DNA of 64,000 nucleotides from CAUJGQ01 sp042408665. GTDB taxonomy: Bacteria; Chloroflexota; Dehalococcoidia; CAUJGQ01. Location: positions 13,070-77,069 of the forward strand of contig JBHOQW010000163.1 of assembly GCA_042408665.1 (NCBI GenBank). Direction: 5' to 3'. This document shows positions 29,064-38,194 of the stretch, one piece after another. The notes under the pieces were generated by a model. It saw only the letters and a program-made list of their open reading frames with translations, had not been told where the DNA came from and did no database searches. The translations under genes and the position numbers were made by a program. How positions within the stretch are numbered: the first letter of the stretch is position 1; every line of letters starts with the position of its first letter.

Positions 29064-30131
29064 GTGCTAAACCACGTATCACGCCTCACCCTGCCCCTCG
29101 GCTCGCTGGCGCTGGTAGCCGCCGTCGCCATCGCCACCCTGCGCCTGCCGGCGGTGATCATCACGACGGACGAGGTGCGCGGGCAGGGGCCGATCCCGGT
29201 TGAGGGAACGACGGTGCAGGTGCAGGTGGCGCCCGGCACCAGCAGCGCCGCCATCGGCCGGCAGATGGAGCGGGCGGGCGTGATCGATGACGGCGGTCTG
29301 TTCGCCACGCTGACGGCGCTGATGGGCCTCCAGGGCCGCCTGGCCGCCGGCACCTACGAGTTCGGTCGCGGCGTGCCGGTGGCCGATGCCGTCCGGCGCG
29401 TGCGCGCCGGGGTGACCGTGCCGGCCGTCACCGTGACCATCCCGGAGGGTAAACGGCTCGAAGAGGTGGCGGCCATCCTGGAGCGGCAGGGTGTGGTTAG
29501 CGCCGCCGATTTCCTGGCCGCGGCGCGGGGCGAACCCCCGCAGGCGGCGGCCCGCGACCGCCCGGCGGGCAGCGCGCTGGAAGGCTACCTGTTCCCGGAT
29601 ACGTACTTCTTCACCAAGCACGCTGCCGCCCAGGAGGTGGTGCAGCGGTTGCGAGCGACGTTCGAAGAGCGTCTCTCCCCGGAGCTGTACGCGGCCATCC
29701 AGGCGCAGGGGCTGACCCTCCACGAGGCGGTGACCCTTGCCTCCATCGTGGAGCGTGAGGCGCAGGTACCGGAGGAACGGCCGCTGATCGCCGCCGTCTT
29801 CCTCAACCGGCTGCGTGCCGGCATGCCGCTTCAGGCCGACCCGACCGTGCAGTACGCGCTGGCGGCCGATGCGGCCTCCGTGCAACGGTACGGCTGGTGG
29901 AAGCGAGACCTCACCGTGGAGGATCTCAAGGTCGACTCGCCGTACAACACGTATGTGCGGAGTGGCCTGCCACCGGGGCCGATCTGCAACCCAGGGCTGG
30001 CCGCGCTGCGCGCGGTGGCGTATCCGGCGCCGGTCAAGTACCTGTATTTTGTGGCCAAGGGCGACGGCACCCACGCTTTCGCCGAAACGTTGGAAGAGCA
30101 CAACCGCAACGTGGCCCGCTACCAGCGGTAG
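29064..30131 (+). CDS. mltG: endolytic murein transglycosylase MltG
   Basis: The 355-residue protein starts at GTG 29064, 14 bases after ruvX. One N-terminal membrane helix anchors it (LPLGSLALVAAVAIATL). A LysM-like region (about 45-120) is followed by the YceG catalytic domain: ALEGYLFPDTYFF, LASIVEREA (catalytic Glu), LQADPTVQYAL, SPYNTY...GLPPGPICNPG. MltG cleaves nascent glycan strands inside the envelope and sets their length. Size and motifs are typical. Confidence 0.96.
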   Translation: MLNHVSRLTLPLGSLALVAAVAIATLRLPAVIITTDEVRGQGPIPVEGTTVQVQVAPGTSSAAIGRQMERAGVIDDGGLFATLTALMGLQGRLAAGTYEFGRGVPVADAVRRVRAGVTVPAVTVTIPEGKRLEEVAAILERQGVVSAADFLAAARGEPPQAAARDRPAGSALEGYLFPDTYFFTKHAAAQEVVQRLRATFEERLSPELYAAIQAQGLTLHEAVTLASIVEREAQVPEERPLIAAVFLNRLRAGMPLQADPTVQYALAADAASVQRYGWWKRDLTVEDLKVDSPYNTYVRSGLPPGPICNPGLAALRAVAYPAPVKYLYFVAKGDGTHAFAETLEEHNRNVARYQR

Positions 30132-30144
30132 GGCGGAGCGGCCG

Positions 30145-30993
30145 ATGACCAGACGGGTGGGGCTGATCGGAGACCCGGTGGCACATTCCATCTCGCCCAT
30201 CTTTCAGCAGGCGGCGTTCGACGCGCTGGCGATCGCCGCCCGCTACGAGGCCTGGCACACCCCGGCCGCGGCGCTGGCGGAGCGGGTGGCCGCGCTCCGC
30301 GCGCCAGATGCGCTGGGCGCCAACGTGACGGTGCCGCACAAGCAGGCGGTGCTGCCGCTGGTGGACCGCCTGCATCCCACGGCCCAGCGCGCGGGGGCGG
30401 TCAACACCATCGTCAACGAGGGTGGTCGCTTAGTTGGCCACAACACGGATATCAGCGGCTTTCTGGACGCACTGCGCCTGGACGGCGGCGTGGACCCACG
30501 GGGCGCGCGGGCGGTGGTGATCGGTGCCGGCGGCGCGGCACGGGCGGTGGTGATCGCCCTGCTGGATGCCGGCATCACGCGCGTGCGCGTGGTGAATCGG
30601 TCCCTTGAGCGTGCCGTGGCGCTGGTGGCCAGCCTGGCGGACGGGCGGGGCGACGCCGCGGCGCTGGAACCGCGGCGAGCCCGCGCGCTCTTGGCCGGCG
30701 CCGACCTGGTGGTGAACTGCACCACGGTGGGGATGCGGCACGGCGCGCACGAGCATGAGCTGCCCGTGCCGGCGGAGGCGCTCCCGGATGACGCGATGGT
30801 GGTAGATATCGTGGCCAACCCGCTGGTCACGCCCTTCCTGGCCGCGGCGATGGCACGCGGCTGCCGCGTGCTCGGGGGCCTACCCATGCTGGTGCGTCAG
30901 GGCGCGGCGGCGTTTACGCTTTGGACAGGAATGCCGGCGCCGGTGCCGGTGATGATGGCCGCGGCGGAACGGGCGATGGGCGTAGCGGGGTGA
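30145..30993 (+). CDS. aroE: shikimate dehydrogenase
   Basis: The 282-residue enzyme reduces 3-dehydroshikimate with NADPH. The substrate domain has GLIGDPVAHSISPIFQQAAF, GANVTVPHKQAVLPLVD (catalytic Lys) and VGHNTDISGF (Asp). The Rossmann domain carries GAGGAARAVV and NRSLERA, with NCTTVGM and GGLPMLVRQGAAAFTLWTG downstream. ATG 30145 lies 13 bases after mltG, so it belongs to the alaS operon. The aroK-aroB fusion follows 0.8 kb later. Confidence 0.96.
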   Translation: MTRRVGLIGDPVAHSISPIFQQAAFDALAIAARYEAWHTPAAALAERVAALRAPDALGANVTVPHKQAVLPLVDRLHPTAQRAGAVNTIVNEGGRLVGHNTDISGFLDALRLDGGVDPRGARAVVIGAGGAARAVVIALLDAGITRVRVVNRSLERAVALVASLADGRGDAAALEPRRARALLAGADLVVNCTTVGMRHGAHEHELPVPAEALPDDAMVVDIVANPLVTPFLAAAMARGCRVLGGLPMLVRQGAAAFTLWTGMPAPVPVMMAAAERAMGVAG

Positions 30994-31073
30994 ACCGGCG
31001 GTGACCTCACCGCGGTGCCCCCTCGCCGCTCAGACGGTACCTCGGTCGGGCCGCGGTCGGAGGCGGGACGGGC

Positions 31074-31736
31074 ATGGAGTGGGCGGTTCTTGGTCTGGTG
31101 GTGTTTGGCCTGATCCTGACCTACGTGATCTTTCAGGAGACGCGGGCGCACCGGCACTGGCGTGGGCTGGTGGCGGCCGGCGACGTGGACGCCATCCGCA
31201 TGCTCCTGGAGCAGGAGTTCGAACGCTGGCGCACTGCGCGGGTGCCCAAGGGCGTCGCGCCGGGCGTATGGCACGGCGTCCAGACGGTGCAGCTCGTGGC
31301 CGTGGGACCGGACGCGGCGCAGGTGTCCTGCCTGGCGGAGGGGGAGTACCGGGTGAGCGGAGGCCGGCTACAGGAGGTGGGCAGCGCGCTGGAGGCGGCC
31401 ATGCGCGTGGCCGCCAAGCTGGCGGAGCTGATCCTATACGATGTGCCCAACGTGCGCCTCTCCTTCGTGCGGGTGGACGTGTACGCGCCCGTGCACGCCG
31501 GCAACGGCGACCGCGCCTACGGCTGCATTCTTTCCCTGGTGGCCGACCGCGCCACGGCCGACGACCTGGACTGGGAGGCGCTGCGGCCGCACGAGATCGT
31601 CAGCCGGTTCGAGCACCACTACGAGCTGAACGAGCGCGGCGTGGCCCAGCCGTTCGACCCCGGTCCGCCGCTGGAGGGGACACAACCGGTGCCGGCGCCG
31701 GGGGAAGGCCAGCCGGTACGCGGCGACGGGGAATGA
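31074..31736 (+). CDS. hypothetical membrane-anchored protein
   Basis: The 220-residue product has one N-terminal transmembrane helix (AVLGLVVFGLILTYVIF) and a cytoplasmic or extracytoplasmic alpha/beta domain with a helix-rich start (DVDAIRMLLEQEFERWRTAR) and a beta segment (SFVRVDVYAPVH). The C-terminus is Pro/Gly-rich. No family recognised. Its location between aroE and aroK-aroB, all rightward with short gaps, suggests co-expression but says nothing specific about function. Confidence 0.65.
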   Translation: MEWAVLGLVVFGLILTYVIFQETRAHRHWRGLVAAGDVDAIRMLLEQEFERWRTARVPKGVAPGVWHGVQTVQLVAVGPDAAQVSCLAEGEYRVSGGRLQEVGSALEAAMRVAAKLAELILYDVPNVRLSFVRVDVYAPVHAGNGDRAYGCILSLVADRATADDLDWEALRPHEIVSRFEHHYELNERGVAQPFDPGPPLEGTQPVPAPGEGQPVRGDGE

Positions 31737-31800
31737 CGCTCGTGCCCGCGGTTGCCCTCTGCTACGCTCCGCTCAGCACCATGCACCGAGAGGGCTTTCC

Positions 31801-33492
31801 ATGACAGGTGCTCCCCCGCCGGAACGCATTGTGCTCATCGGGCTGTCCGGTAGCGGCAAATCGGTCGTGGCCCAGCGCATTGCCCGGCGCCTGGACTGGC
31901 AGAGCGTCGATACCGACGCGCTCGTGGAGGGGATGGACGGGCGGGCCATCCCCCGTATCTTCCGCGAGTCGGGCGAGGTCGAGTTCCGCCGACTGGAGCG
32001 GCTGGCGGTGCAGCAGGTGAGCGACGCGCGGCGCACGGTGGTGGCGACCGGCGGCGGTACCGTGCTCGACCCCGACAACCGCGCCTGCCTCTGGCGCGAC
32101 GCCTTCGTGGTGCACCTAGAGGCGGGCATCGACACCCTGCTGGCGCGACTAGCGATGGACCCCAGCGCGGACCGGCCCCTGCTGGCCGGCGACGCGCGCG
32201 CCCGCCTGGCCCAGTTACGCGCCGAGCGCGGCCCGCTCTACGCGCTGGCCGACTGGGTGGTGCGCACGGACGGCCTTACGCCGGACGACGTGGCCGAGGA
32301 GGTGATCACCGCCTGGCAACGGCGCGCGCCGGCGCTGCTCGCCCGGTTGAATCGTCTGTCTGAAGCGATAAACGCCGGCCGGCCGGCATCCCAGGACCCG
32401 GACCTGGCCGCTGAGGTGGCGGCGGCAGGCGGTGCCTACCCGGCGTACGTCGGTTGGGACGCCGTGGAGCAGCTGCCGGCATGGCTGCGTGCCGCCGGGC
32501 TGGGGCCGGTGGTGCACGTGATCGCCGACCGGCGGGTGGCCGAGCTGCACGGGGAGCGGCTGCTGGCCGCACTGGCGGCTGGCGGGCTGGAGGCGCACCT
32601 GCACGACCTGCCCATGGGCGAGGCCGCGAAATCGCTGGAGGCCGCGGCGGCGCTGTATGACCGGTTGGTGGCGGCGCGGGCCGAACGTCGCCACGTGGTG
32701 CTGGCCTTCGGCGGCGGCGTGGCCACTGACCTGGGCGGGTTTGTGGCCGCCACCTACCTGCGGGGGATGCCGCTGGTGCACGTCCCCACCAGCCTCCTGG
32801 GCATGGTCGACGCCGCCATCGGGGGCAAGGTGGCGGTCAACCACCGCGAGGGCAAGAACCTGATCGGCGCCTTCTACCAGCCGCGGCTGGTGGTGGCCGA
32901 CGCCGCACTGCTGCGTACGCTGCCCCGGCGCGAGCTGGTCTCCGGTTGGGCGGAGGTGATCAAACACGCCCTGATCATGGACCCGGAGCTGCTCGCCTGG
33001 CTGGAAACGGAGGCGGAGGCGCTGCTCGCCCTGGAGCCGGAGCCGTTGGTGCGGGTGCTGCGACGCAGCATCGCCATCAAGGCGCGCGTGGTGAGCGCCG
33101 ACGAGCGTGAGGATGGGCTGCGCATGATCCTCAACTACGGCCACACCGTCGGTCACGCCCTGGAGGCGGCCACCGGCTACACCGCCCTCTTGCACGGCGA
33201 GGCCGTGGCCGTGGGCATGGCGGCGGCGGCGGCCATCGCCGTGGAGATGGGGCTCATCGACCAGGAGCTGGTCGCGCGCCAGAACGCCCTCATCCAGCGC
33301 TTTGGTTTGCCCCTGCGGGCGCCGGGTGTGGACCCGGAGGCGGTGCTGGCGCGGATGCGCCTGGACAAGAAGGTGAGCGGGCGTACGCTGCGCTTCATCT
33401 TGCTCACCGGGCCAGGGCGCACGGTGATCCGCTCGGATGTGCCCGAGGAGACGGTGCGCCGGGCGGTGGCGCTGGTGACGGGCGCCGGCTGA
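31801..33492 (+). CDS. shikimate kinase / 3-dehydroquinate synthase fusion
   Basis: The 563-residue protein joins two shikimate enzymes. Residues 1-175 are shikimate kinase (AroK): P-loop GLSGSGKS near residue 14, DTDALVE, FRRLERLAV and ATGGGTV. Residues from about 215 are dehydroquinate synthase (AroB): FGGGVATDLGGFVAATYLRG, PTSLLGMVDAAIGGKVAVN, NLIGAFYQP, ELVSGWAEVIKHALI, NYGHTVGHALE and LHGEAVAVGMA, with the metal ligands Glu and two His. A short linker separates the domains. The two steps are not consecutive, so channelling is unlikely; the fusion probably secures stoichiometry. Confidence 0.95.
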   Translation: MTGAPPPERIVLIGLSGSGKSVVAQRIARRLDWQSVDTDALVEGMDGRAIPRIFRESGEVEFRRLERLAVQQVSDARRTVVATGGGTVLDPDNRACLWRDAFVVHLEAGIDTLLARLAMDPSADRPLLAGDARARLAQLRAERGPLYALADWVVRTDGLTPDDVAEEVITAWQRRAPALLARLNRLSEAINAGRPASQDPDLAAEVAAAGGAYPAYVGWDAVEQLPAWLRAAGLGPVVHVIADRRVAELHGERLLAALAAGGLEAHLHDLPMGEAAKSLEAAAALYDRLVAARAERRHVVLAFGGGVATDLGGFVAATYLRGMPLVHVPTSLLGMVDAAIGGKVAVNHREGKNLIGAFYQPRLVVADAALLRTLPRRELVSGWAEVIKHALIMDPELLAWLETEAEALLALEPEPLVRVLRRSIAIKARVVSADEREDGLRMILNYGHTVGHALEAATGYTALLHGEAVAVGMAAAAAIAVEMGLIDQELVARQNALIQRFGLPLRAPGVDPEAVLARMRLDKKVSGRTLRFILLTGPGRTVIRSDVPEETVRRAVALVTGAG

Positions 33493-33590
33493 GGGGCGCG
33501 GACCGGGCAGACGAAACACGCCTGCGCGGGGATGGCGGGCCCCGTGCCGGTTATGCGGCCGAGTGCGCCTCCAGCGTCCGGTAGGCGTGG

Positions 33591-33619
33591 TTGACCGCTG
33601 GCCGTGCGGTCGCTACCAT
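33591..33619 (+). promoter_or_regulatory. putative promoter of gene at 33652
   Basis: TTGACC (33591-33596) and TACCAT (33614-33619) are 17 bases apart. The predicted start point near 33626 is about 25 bases before the GTG at 33652. Confidence 0.5.
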
Positions 33620-33651
33620 CCCACCGGTTCATTCACTCGCCGGAAGGTCCG

Positions 33652-34137
33652 GTGCCGTTGTCTTTCCGACCGTCATCCGCCGTGACGCCGCTCCTCGCCG
33701 ACGCCGTGCCGCCGGGCTACCGCTGCCTGGCAGCTCCTGCCGATGTTCGGTGCGACCGGGGCGGCGAGGTGCGGGCATGGGCTGCCTGCCGGTGGTTGCC
33801 GGTGGAGGATCCCGGCGCCGGGCCGCTGTACGTGGATGTGACGGTGGCGCGCTTTGCCCGTCGCACGGATGCCCTGCGCGCGGTGACGGCACCGGCCGAC
33901 ATACCGAGGGGGATGGCAATGCGCCCCCTCTTCCCGCCCCGCATCGGGGAGGAGACGGCCGCGCTGCGCGCCGAAGCGACGGCCGACGGAGTGCGGTACG
34001 TGCTGTATCACGTCAGCGCCCAGCGCGGCTGTTGCGTGGGGACGGTGGCGGCGCTCTGGCGCTGGCCGGCCGGCTCGCCGCAGTGGCTGTACGAGCGGCT
34101 GCGGCGGTTGATGGGCCAGCTCGCCGCCGAGGCGTAG
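33652..34137 (+). CDS. hypothetical protein
   Basis: GTG 33652 is preferred because GGAAGGT precedes it and a promoter-like pair lies upstream. The 161-residue product has paired cysteines (GYRCLAAPADVRC; QRGCCVG) and an alternating beta pattern (LYVDVTVARFARR; GVRYVLYHVSA), with no signal peptide or membrane helix. No family recognised. Overlapping longer frames on both strands are low complexity, so I favour this one, with moderate certainty. Confidence 0.5.
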   Translation: MPLSFRPSSAVTPLLADAVPPGYRCLAAPADVRCDRGGEVRAWAACRWLPVEDPGAGPLYVDVTVARFARRTDALRAVTAPADIPRGMAMRPLFPPRIGEETAALRAEATADGVRYVLYHVSAQRGCCVGTVAALWRWPAGSPQWLYERLRRLMGQLAAEA

Positions 34138-34229
34138 ACGGTAGGGCGCATCAGCGGCTCGACAGAGCCGGCCGGCCTCGGTAACGTGGTGGGCGGGGAC
34201 GGCGCCGCGCGTGCCGGTCAGGGAGCCCG

Positions 34230-34952
34230 TTGGAAACCGAACTGTTCAGCCGCTTTTTCGCCGTTGAGGACCGCCATTGGTGGTTCGTCGGCCGGCGCCA
34301 GATCGTCCTGGACCAGCTCGCGGCGTATTGGACGCAGGGTCCGGTGCTGGACCTGGGCTGTGGCACCGGCGGCGTGCTGAAGCACCTGCTGCGCTTTGGT
34401 GACGCGGTCGGCGTGGATCCATCGCCGGAGGCGGCCGGCTACTGCCGTCGCCGTGGCCTGCCGGTGGCGCTGGCGTCCGGCCATTGCCTGCCGTTTGCGG
34501 ACGCCACGTTCGGTGCCGTTCTGGCCCTGGACGTGATCGAGCATGTGGACGACGACGTCGGCCTGCTGCGTGAGGCGCGGCGCGTGTTGCGGCCCGGCGG
34601 CGTCGTCATCATCACCGTGCCGGCCCTGCCGTGGCTGTGGAGCAGTCACGATGACGTCAACCACCACCGGCGTCGCTACCTGCGCGGCACCCTGGCGTGG
34701 GCGGTGCGCGCGGCCGGCCTGGAGCCCTGCAAGATCAGCTACTACAATGCCTTGCTCCTGCCGTTGGCCGTGACGCGCAAGGTGCTGCACCGCCTGAACG
34801 GCACCGGCGATCATCTGGAGACGCTGCCCGGCCCGGCCAATACGGTGCTCCGGGGCGTACTCACCGCGGAGCGACCTCTGATTCGGCGCTGGGACTTGCC
34901 GCTCGGTGCCTCACTGGTCTGCACGGCCCGGAGACCGGTAACGGAACGCTGA
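34230..34952 (+). CDS. class I SAM-dependent methyltransferase
   Basis: The 240-residue protein starts at TTG 34230 just after GGGAG. It has the Methyltransf_11-type fold: VLDLGCGTGGVLKHLL (motif I), GVDPSPEAAGYC (acidic loop), LALDVIEHVDDD (motif II) and VLRPGGVVIITVPA (motif III). The WSSHDDVNHHRRRY block resembles methyltransferases near polysaccharide or glycolipid genes. Substrate unknown. It appears monocistronic, followed by a long non-coding stretch. Confidence 0.85.
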   Translation: METELFSRFFAVEDRHWWFVGRRQIVLDQLAAYWTQGPVLDLGCGTGGVLKHLLRFGDAVGVDPSPEAAGYCRRRGLPVALASGHCLPFADATFGAVLALDVIEHVDDDVGLLREARRVLRPGGVVIITVPALPWLWSSHDDVNHHRRRYLRGTLAWAVRAAGLEPCKISYYNALLLPLAVTRKVLHRLNGTGDHLETLPGPANTVLRGVLTAERPLIRRWDLPLGASLVCTARRPVTER

Positions 34953-35369
34953 CCGCGCGGGGTGCCGGGCAGAAGTCGAGGCGGCTCCGGGGAGGACGAG
35001 TGAGCTTGCGTGACCAGGATGTCGGTGCGCGGTAGCCCACGATATCTGTTCATTCGTTGGCGAGATTTACCGGCTCTGAGCGACCCTGAACCGGCTTGCA
35101 TCCGGCGAGAACCTGCGTGATACATGGAGGTGCCGCTACCGGGTGCGTGCATCCGGGGCGGGATCACTCGTGGAGGCGCCTATGCGCGTGAGACTCCACG
35201 CTCGGTACGGAGTCCGGCAGGTGGACTGGTGAGGCCCCGGTACGGGGCCGACCGGGAACCGCCTCGGGTCTTGGTCAGTATGGCGCGGCGCCGAGAGATG
35301 TGGCCACGCATCGGCGGGTGACCGCCGGCACGAGGTACCGATGACCCGGGGTGCGCAGACGCCAACGAG

Positions 35370-35400
35370 CAGGCCCGCTCCTCACCGAGGAGCGGGCCTG
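35370..35400. repeat. 14-bp perfect hairpin
   Basis: CAGGCCCGCTCCTC (35370-35383) and its exact complement GAGGAGCGGGCCTG (35387-35400) are separated by ACC. No T-run follows on either strand, so it is not a standard intrinsic terminator. It could still be part of a leader or a transcription boundary. Confidence 0.6.
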
Positions 35401-35478
35401 TTGCGTGCGCGGCACGGCTGTGCGGCGGTCAGCCCTCATTCGGCCTCGCCCCTCTCGGCCGCCGTCTCCCGCATGGGG

Positions 35479-35528
35479 GAAAGGGTTTCTGCAGTTGGCG
35501 AACAGCCTTTGCCAGCGGCAACCCTTTC
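35479..35528. repeat. long-armed inverted repeat GAAAGGGTT/AACCCTTTC
   Basis: A 9-bp perfect stem (35479-35487 with 35520-35528) encloses 32 bases that can form an inner TGGC/GCCA stem. It lies 136 bases before the cysS/mshC-like start and is a candidate structured leader element. Confidence 0.45.
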
Positions 35529-35664
35529 TCCTGCTCTGCGGGCGGTGGGGGTGGCCGGCGGGTGGGGATGAGGGCCGGTCCCTTGAGGAGAGACACACAG
35601 CGAGCCACGCCGATCGAGGGGGTACAATGGGGCGACGACCCCACTCCACGCCGGGTGTGTCGCG

Positions 35665-36864
35665 ATGGTGCTTCGCCTCTACAACAGCCGCACGCGTGCC
35701 GTCGAGCCGTTCACGCCGCGCGATGGCCGGGTCTCCCTGTACGTGTGCGGCATCACTCCCTACGACGTCACCCACCTCGGTCATGCCTTCACGTACACCA
35801 CCTTCGATGTGCTGCGCCGCTACCTGGAGGCGCAGGGGGTCACGGTGGTGCACGTGCAGAACATCACCGATGTGGACGACGACATCATCCGGAAGGCACG
35901 CGAGCTGGGCACCACTACCGAGGAGCTGACGGCACGCAACGTGGTCGCCTTCGAGCGGGACATGCGCGTGCTTGGCGTGCTGCCGCCCACCGTCACGCCG
36001 CGTGCCTCCCAGGAGATCGCTGCCATGCAGCAGGTCATTCGTGTCCTGCTGGACAGGGGCCAGGCCTACGTGTATGAGGGCGAGGTATTCTTTGACGTGT
36101 CGGCGTTTCCCGCGTACGGCGCGCTCAGCGGTCTCTCGCGCGAAGAGATGCTGGCCGAGAACCGCCGCCAGGGCATGCGACCCGGGCCGCATGACCCCTT
36201 GGATTTCATCCTCTGGCAGGCGCGTGCGCCGGATGAGCCGTTCTGGGACTCCCCCTGGGGGCCGGGTCGGCCCGGCTGGCACATCGAGTGCACGACCATG
36301 GCCCTGCGCCACGCCGGTGTGCCCGTCGATATCCACGGCGGCGGTCGGGACCTGATCTTTCCCCACCACGAGAACGAGATCGCGCAGTCGGAGTGCGCCA
36401 CCGGGGTGAGCCCGTTCGCCCGCTGGTGGGTGCATGTCGGCATGATCCGCTACCGGGGCGAGAAGATGAGCAAGTCGCTCGGCAACCTGGTGCTGGTGCA
36501 GGATCTGGTGCGACGGCACACGCCCGACGCCGTGCGCCTTTCTCTGCTGGCCATCCACTACCGCAGCTCCGAAGAGTGGCGTGAGACCACGATGGCGGAG
36601 GCGGACGCCCAGGCCGCGCGGCTTATGGCGGCCGTCCGCGCACCGGTGGGCCGCGGCCATGCGCTGGACCCGACGCCCTACGTCCAGCGATTCTGGTCGG
36701 CCATGGAGGACGACCTCAACACCCCGGCCGCGGTGCGCGCGGTGCTGGACCTGGCCGCCGCCATCGAGGCGGCACCCGCTGCCGACGTGCAGGCCGCCCA
36801 GCTTGCGCTGCGCACCTGCGCCGGCGTGCTCGGCCTGCGGCTTGGTCTCGATGCGGAATCGTGA
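35665..36864 (+). CDS. cysteinyl-tRNA synthetase-family ligase (CysS or MshC-like)
   Basis: The 399-residue class I ligase activates cysteine. Zinc-type residues are Cys28 (YVCGITPYDVTHLGHA), Cys in WHIECTTMAL and His/Glu in FPHHENEIAQSE. KMSKS is present (GEKMSKSLGNLVLV). The CGITPYD..HLGHA form of the HIGH motif, the SLLAIHYRSSEEW block and the short length (CysRS is about 460) are MshC-like, i.e. cysteine:glucosaminylinositol ligase of mycothiol synthesis. HHENEIAQSE and VQNITDVDDDIIRKARELG are more CysRS-like. The C-terminal anticodon-binding part of CysRS is missing. I cannot settle which it is. Confidence 0.85.
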   Translation: MVLRLYNSRTRAVEPFTPRDGRVSLYVCGITPYDVTHLGHAFTYTTFDVLRRYLEAQGVTVVHVQNITDVDDDIIRKARELGTTTEELTARNVVAFERDMRVLGVLPPTVTPRASQEIAAMQQVIRVLLDRGQAYVYEGEVFFDVSAFPAYGALSGLSREEMLAENRRQGMRPGPHDPLDFILWQARAPDEPFWDSPWGPGRPGWHIECTTMALRHAGVPVDIHGGGRDLIFPHHENEIAQSECATGVSPFARWWVHVGMIRYRGEKMSKSLGNLVLVQDLVRRHTPDAVRLSLLAIHYRSSEEWRETTMAEADAQAARLMAAVRAPVGRGHALDPTPYVQRFWSAMEDDLNTPAAVRAVLDLAAAIEAAPAADVQAAQLALRTCAGVLGLRLGLDAES

Positions 36865-37087
36865 AGAACGAGGCCTCATGCCGGCGGATCAGGGAGCAGG
36901 TGTGAGCATGGGTGAGAAGATTCCCATTCGCCGCCGTGGTACGGGAGCTGCCGGCGATGCGGGCGGTTAGCGTCTTTCGCGCAAGGGAAGGCGGAGCGCA
37001 TACACTTCTCCGCGTGTGGTCCGCGCCCCAGGACCACAGGAAAGGAGGGCCGGGAGGATTCGCGGCATACTCCGCCTCGGACGGGCT

Positions 37088-38194
37088 GTGCCCGTGCCGA
37101 ACCACACGGCTGCCCCCACGCGCTCCGCGGGATGCCAATTCTACGCCCGCCCCGTGCTGGCCGTGAGCCTCGCGGCCATGCTCCTGCTCTTTCTCACCCG
37201 AGCAGAGGCCCAGACCGCGACGGCGATGGTCACCTCGCCGGACGGCGTCAACCTGCGCGCCGGCCCCGGCACCGCGTATCCGGTTCTGGCGGTGCTCCCG
37301 TTCGGTACCACGGTGACCGTCACCGGTGCGCCGACCGCCGATAACTGGGTGCCGGTGGTATACCAGGAGTTGACTGGCTACATCCTGGGTGACTACCTGG
37401 CGTTGCAGGCATCGGTCGTCGGCGGTACCGGTGGGCCCGGCCCCGGGGCCGCGCCTCGCACCCCGACGCCGACCCCGATTTCAACCGCCTCTGTCCCTGT
37501 GCAGGCCATGGCAGCACCCACGCCGGCGTCCACACCGCTGCCCACCCCCACGCCGGCGGGCGGTGACGGCCAGACGGCGACGGTGGTGCCGCCGGACGGG
37601 CTCAACCTGCGGGCCGGCCCCGGCACCGGCTTCCCCGTGGTGGTCACCATGCCCGGTGGGGCGCGCGTGCAGGTGATCGGGCGGCCAACGGCGGATGGCT
37701 GGTATCCTGTGCGCTATGCCGACAAGGTGGGTTGGGCCGATGGCGCCTACCTGGCCTTCGGCAGGGCCGCGCCCACGCCGGCGGCGTCGGCAGGGGTAGG
37801 GGCGGGGGCGAGTCGCTTTATCTGGCCGGTGCAGGGGCGGCGGATCACCACCCGCTTTTCTGCGACGCATCCGGGCATCGACATCGACCAGTTCCCGGAC
37901 GGCGGTAACCCGGTGGTTGCGGCGGCCGCCGGCACGGTCACGTTCGCGGGCGGCGACCCGTGTTGTAGCTATGGGCTGTACGTAATCGTGAAGCACGCCG
38001 ACGGGTACAGCACGCTGTACGCGCATCTGGCGAGTATCGCCGTGAGCGTGGGCCAGGTGGTGGCCCAGGGCACGGTGCTGGGCCGTAGCGGCAACACGGG
38101 CTTCTCCACGGGGGCGCACCTGCACTTTGAGATCCGCAAGGACGATGTGCCCGTGGACCCTCTCTCCCTGCTCCCCGGCCCCTGGGAGGAGTGA
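37088..38194 (+). CDS. secreted SH3b-M23 peptidoglycan endopeptidase
   Basis: The protein has a signal peptide (LAVSLAAMLLLFLTRAEAQ), two bacterial SH3 domains (VTSPDGVNLRAGPGTAYPV and VVPPDGLNLRAGPGTGFPV starts), separated by a Pro/Thr-rich linker, and a C-terminal M23 (LytM) domain. Zn ligands are visible in HPGIDIDQFPDGG (HxxxD) and HLHFEIRK (HxH). It should cut peptide cross-links in the wall. The start is uncertain: GTG 37088 and GTG 37016 are both in frame and neither has a strong ribosome site. Confidence 0.88.
   Translation: MPVPNHTAAPTRSAGCQFYARPVLAVSLAAMLLLFLTRAEAQTATAMVTSPDGVNLRAGPGTAYPVLAVLPFGTTVTVTGAPTADNWVPVVYQELTGYILGDYLALQASVVGGTGGPGPGAAPRTPTPTPISTASVPVQAMAAPTPASTPLPTPTPAGGDGQTATVVPPDGLNLRAGPGTGFPVVVTMPGGARVQVIGRPTADGWYPVRYADKVGWADGAYLAFGRAAPTPAASAGVGAGASRFIWPVQGRRITTRFSATHPGIDIDQFPDGGNPVVAAAAGTVTFAGGDPCCSYGLYVIVKHADGYSTLYAHLASIAVSVGQVVAQGTVLGRSGNTGFSTGAHLHFEIRKDDVPVDPLSLLPGPWEE

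Larger units (their letters stand above)
34953..35664. other. 712-bp non-coding region before cysS/mshC-like gene
   Basis: No supported gene. It contains several strong inverted repeats: GACTCC/GGAGTC near 35189-35214, GGCCCC/GGGGCC near 35232-35248, the 14-bp hairpin at 35370-35400 and the long-armed pair at 35479-35528. A -10-like TACAAT is at 35623-35628, 37 bases before the next ATG. I checked for a T-box and did not find its conserved core. It may hold an unrecognised structured leader. Confidence 0.5.

Noticed and set aside
34953..35664. T-box leader for the cysteine ligase
   Set aside because: The closest match (GAGGTACCG near 35328) has AGGT where the UGGN that pairs with the tRNA CCA end is required, and no specifier stem was seen.
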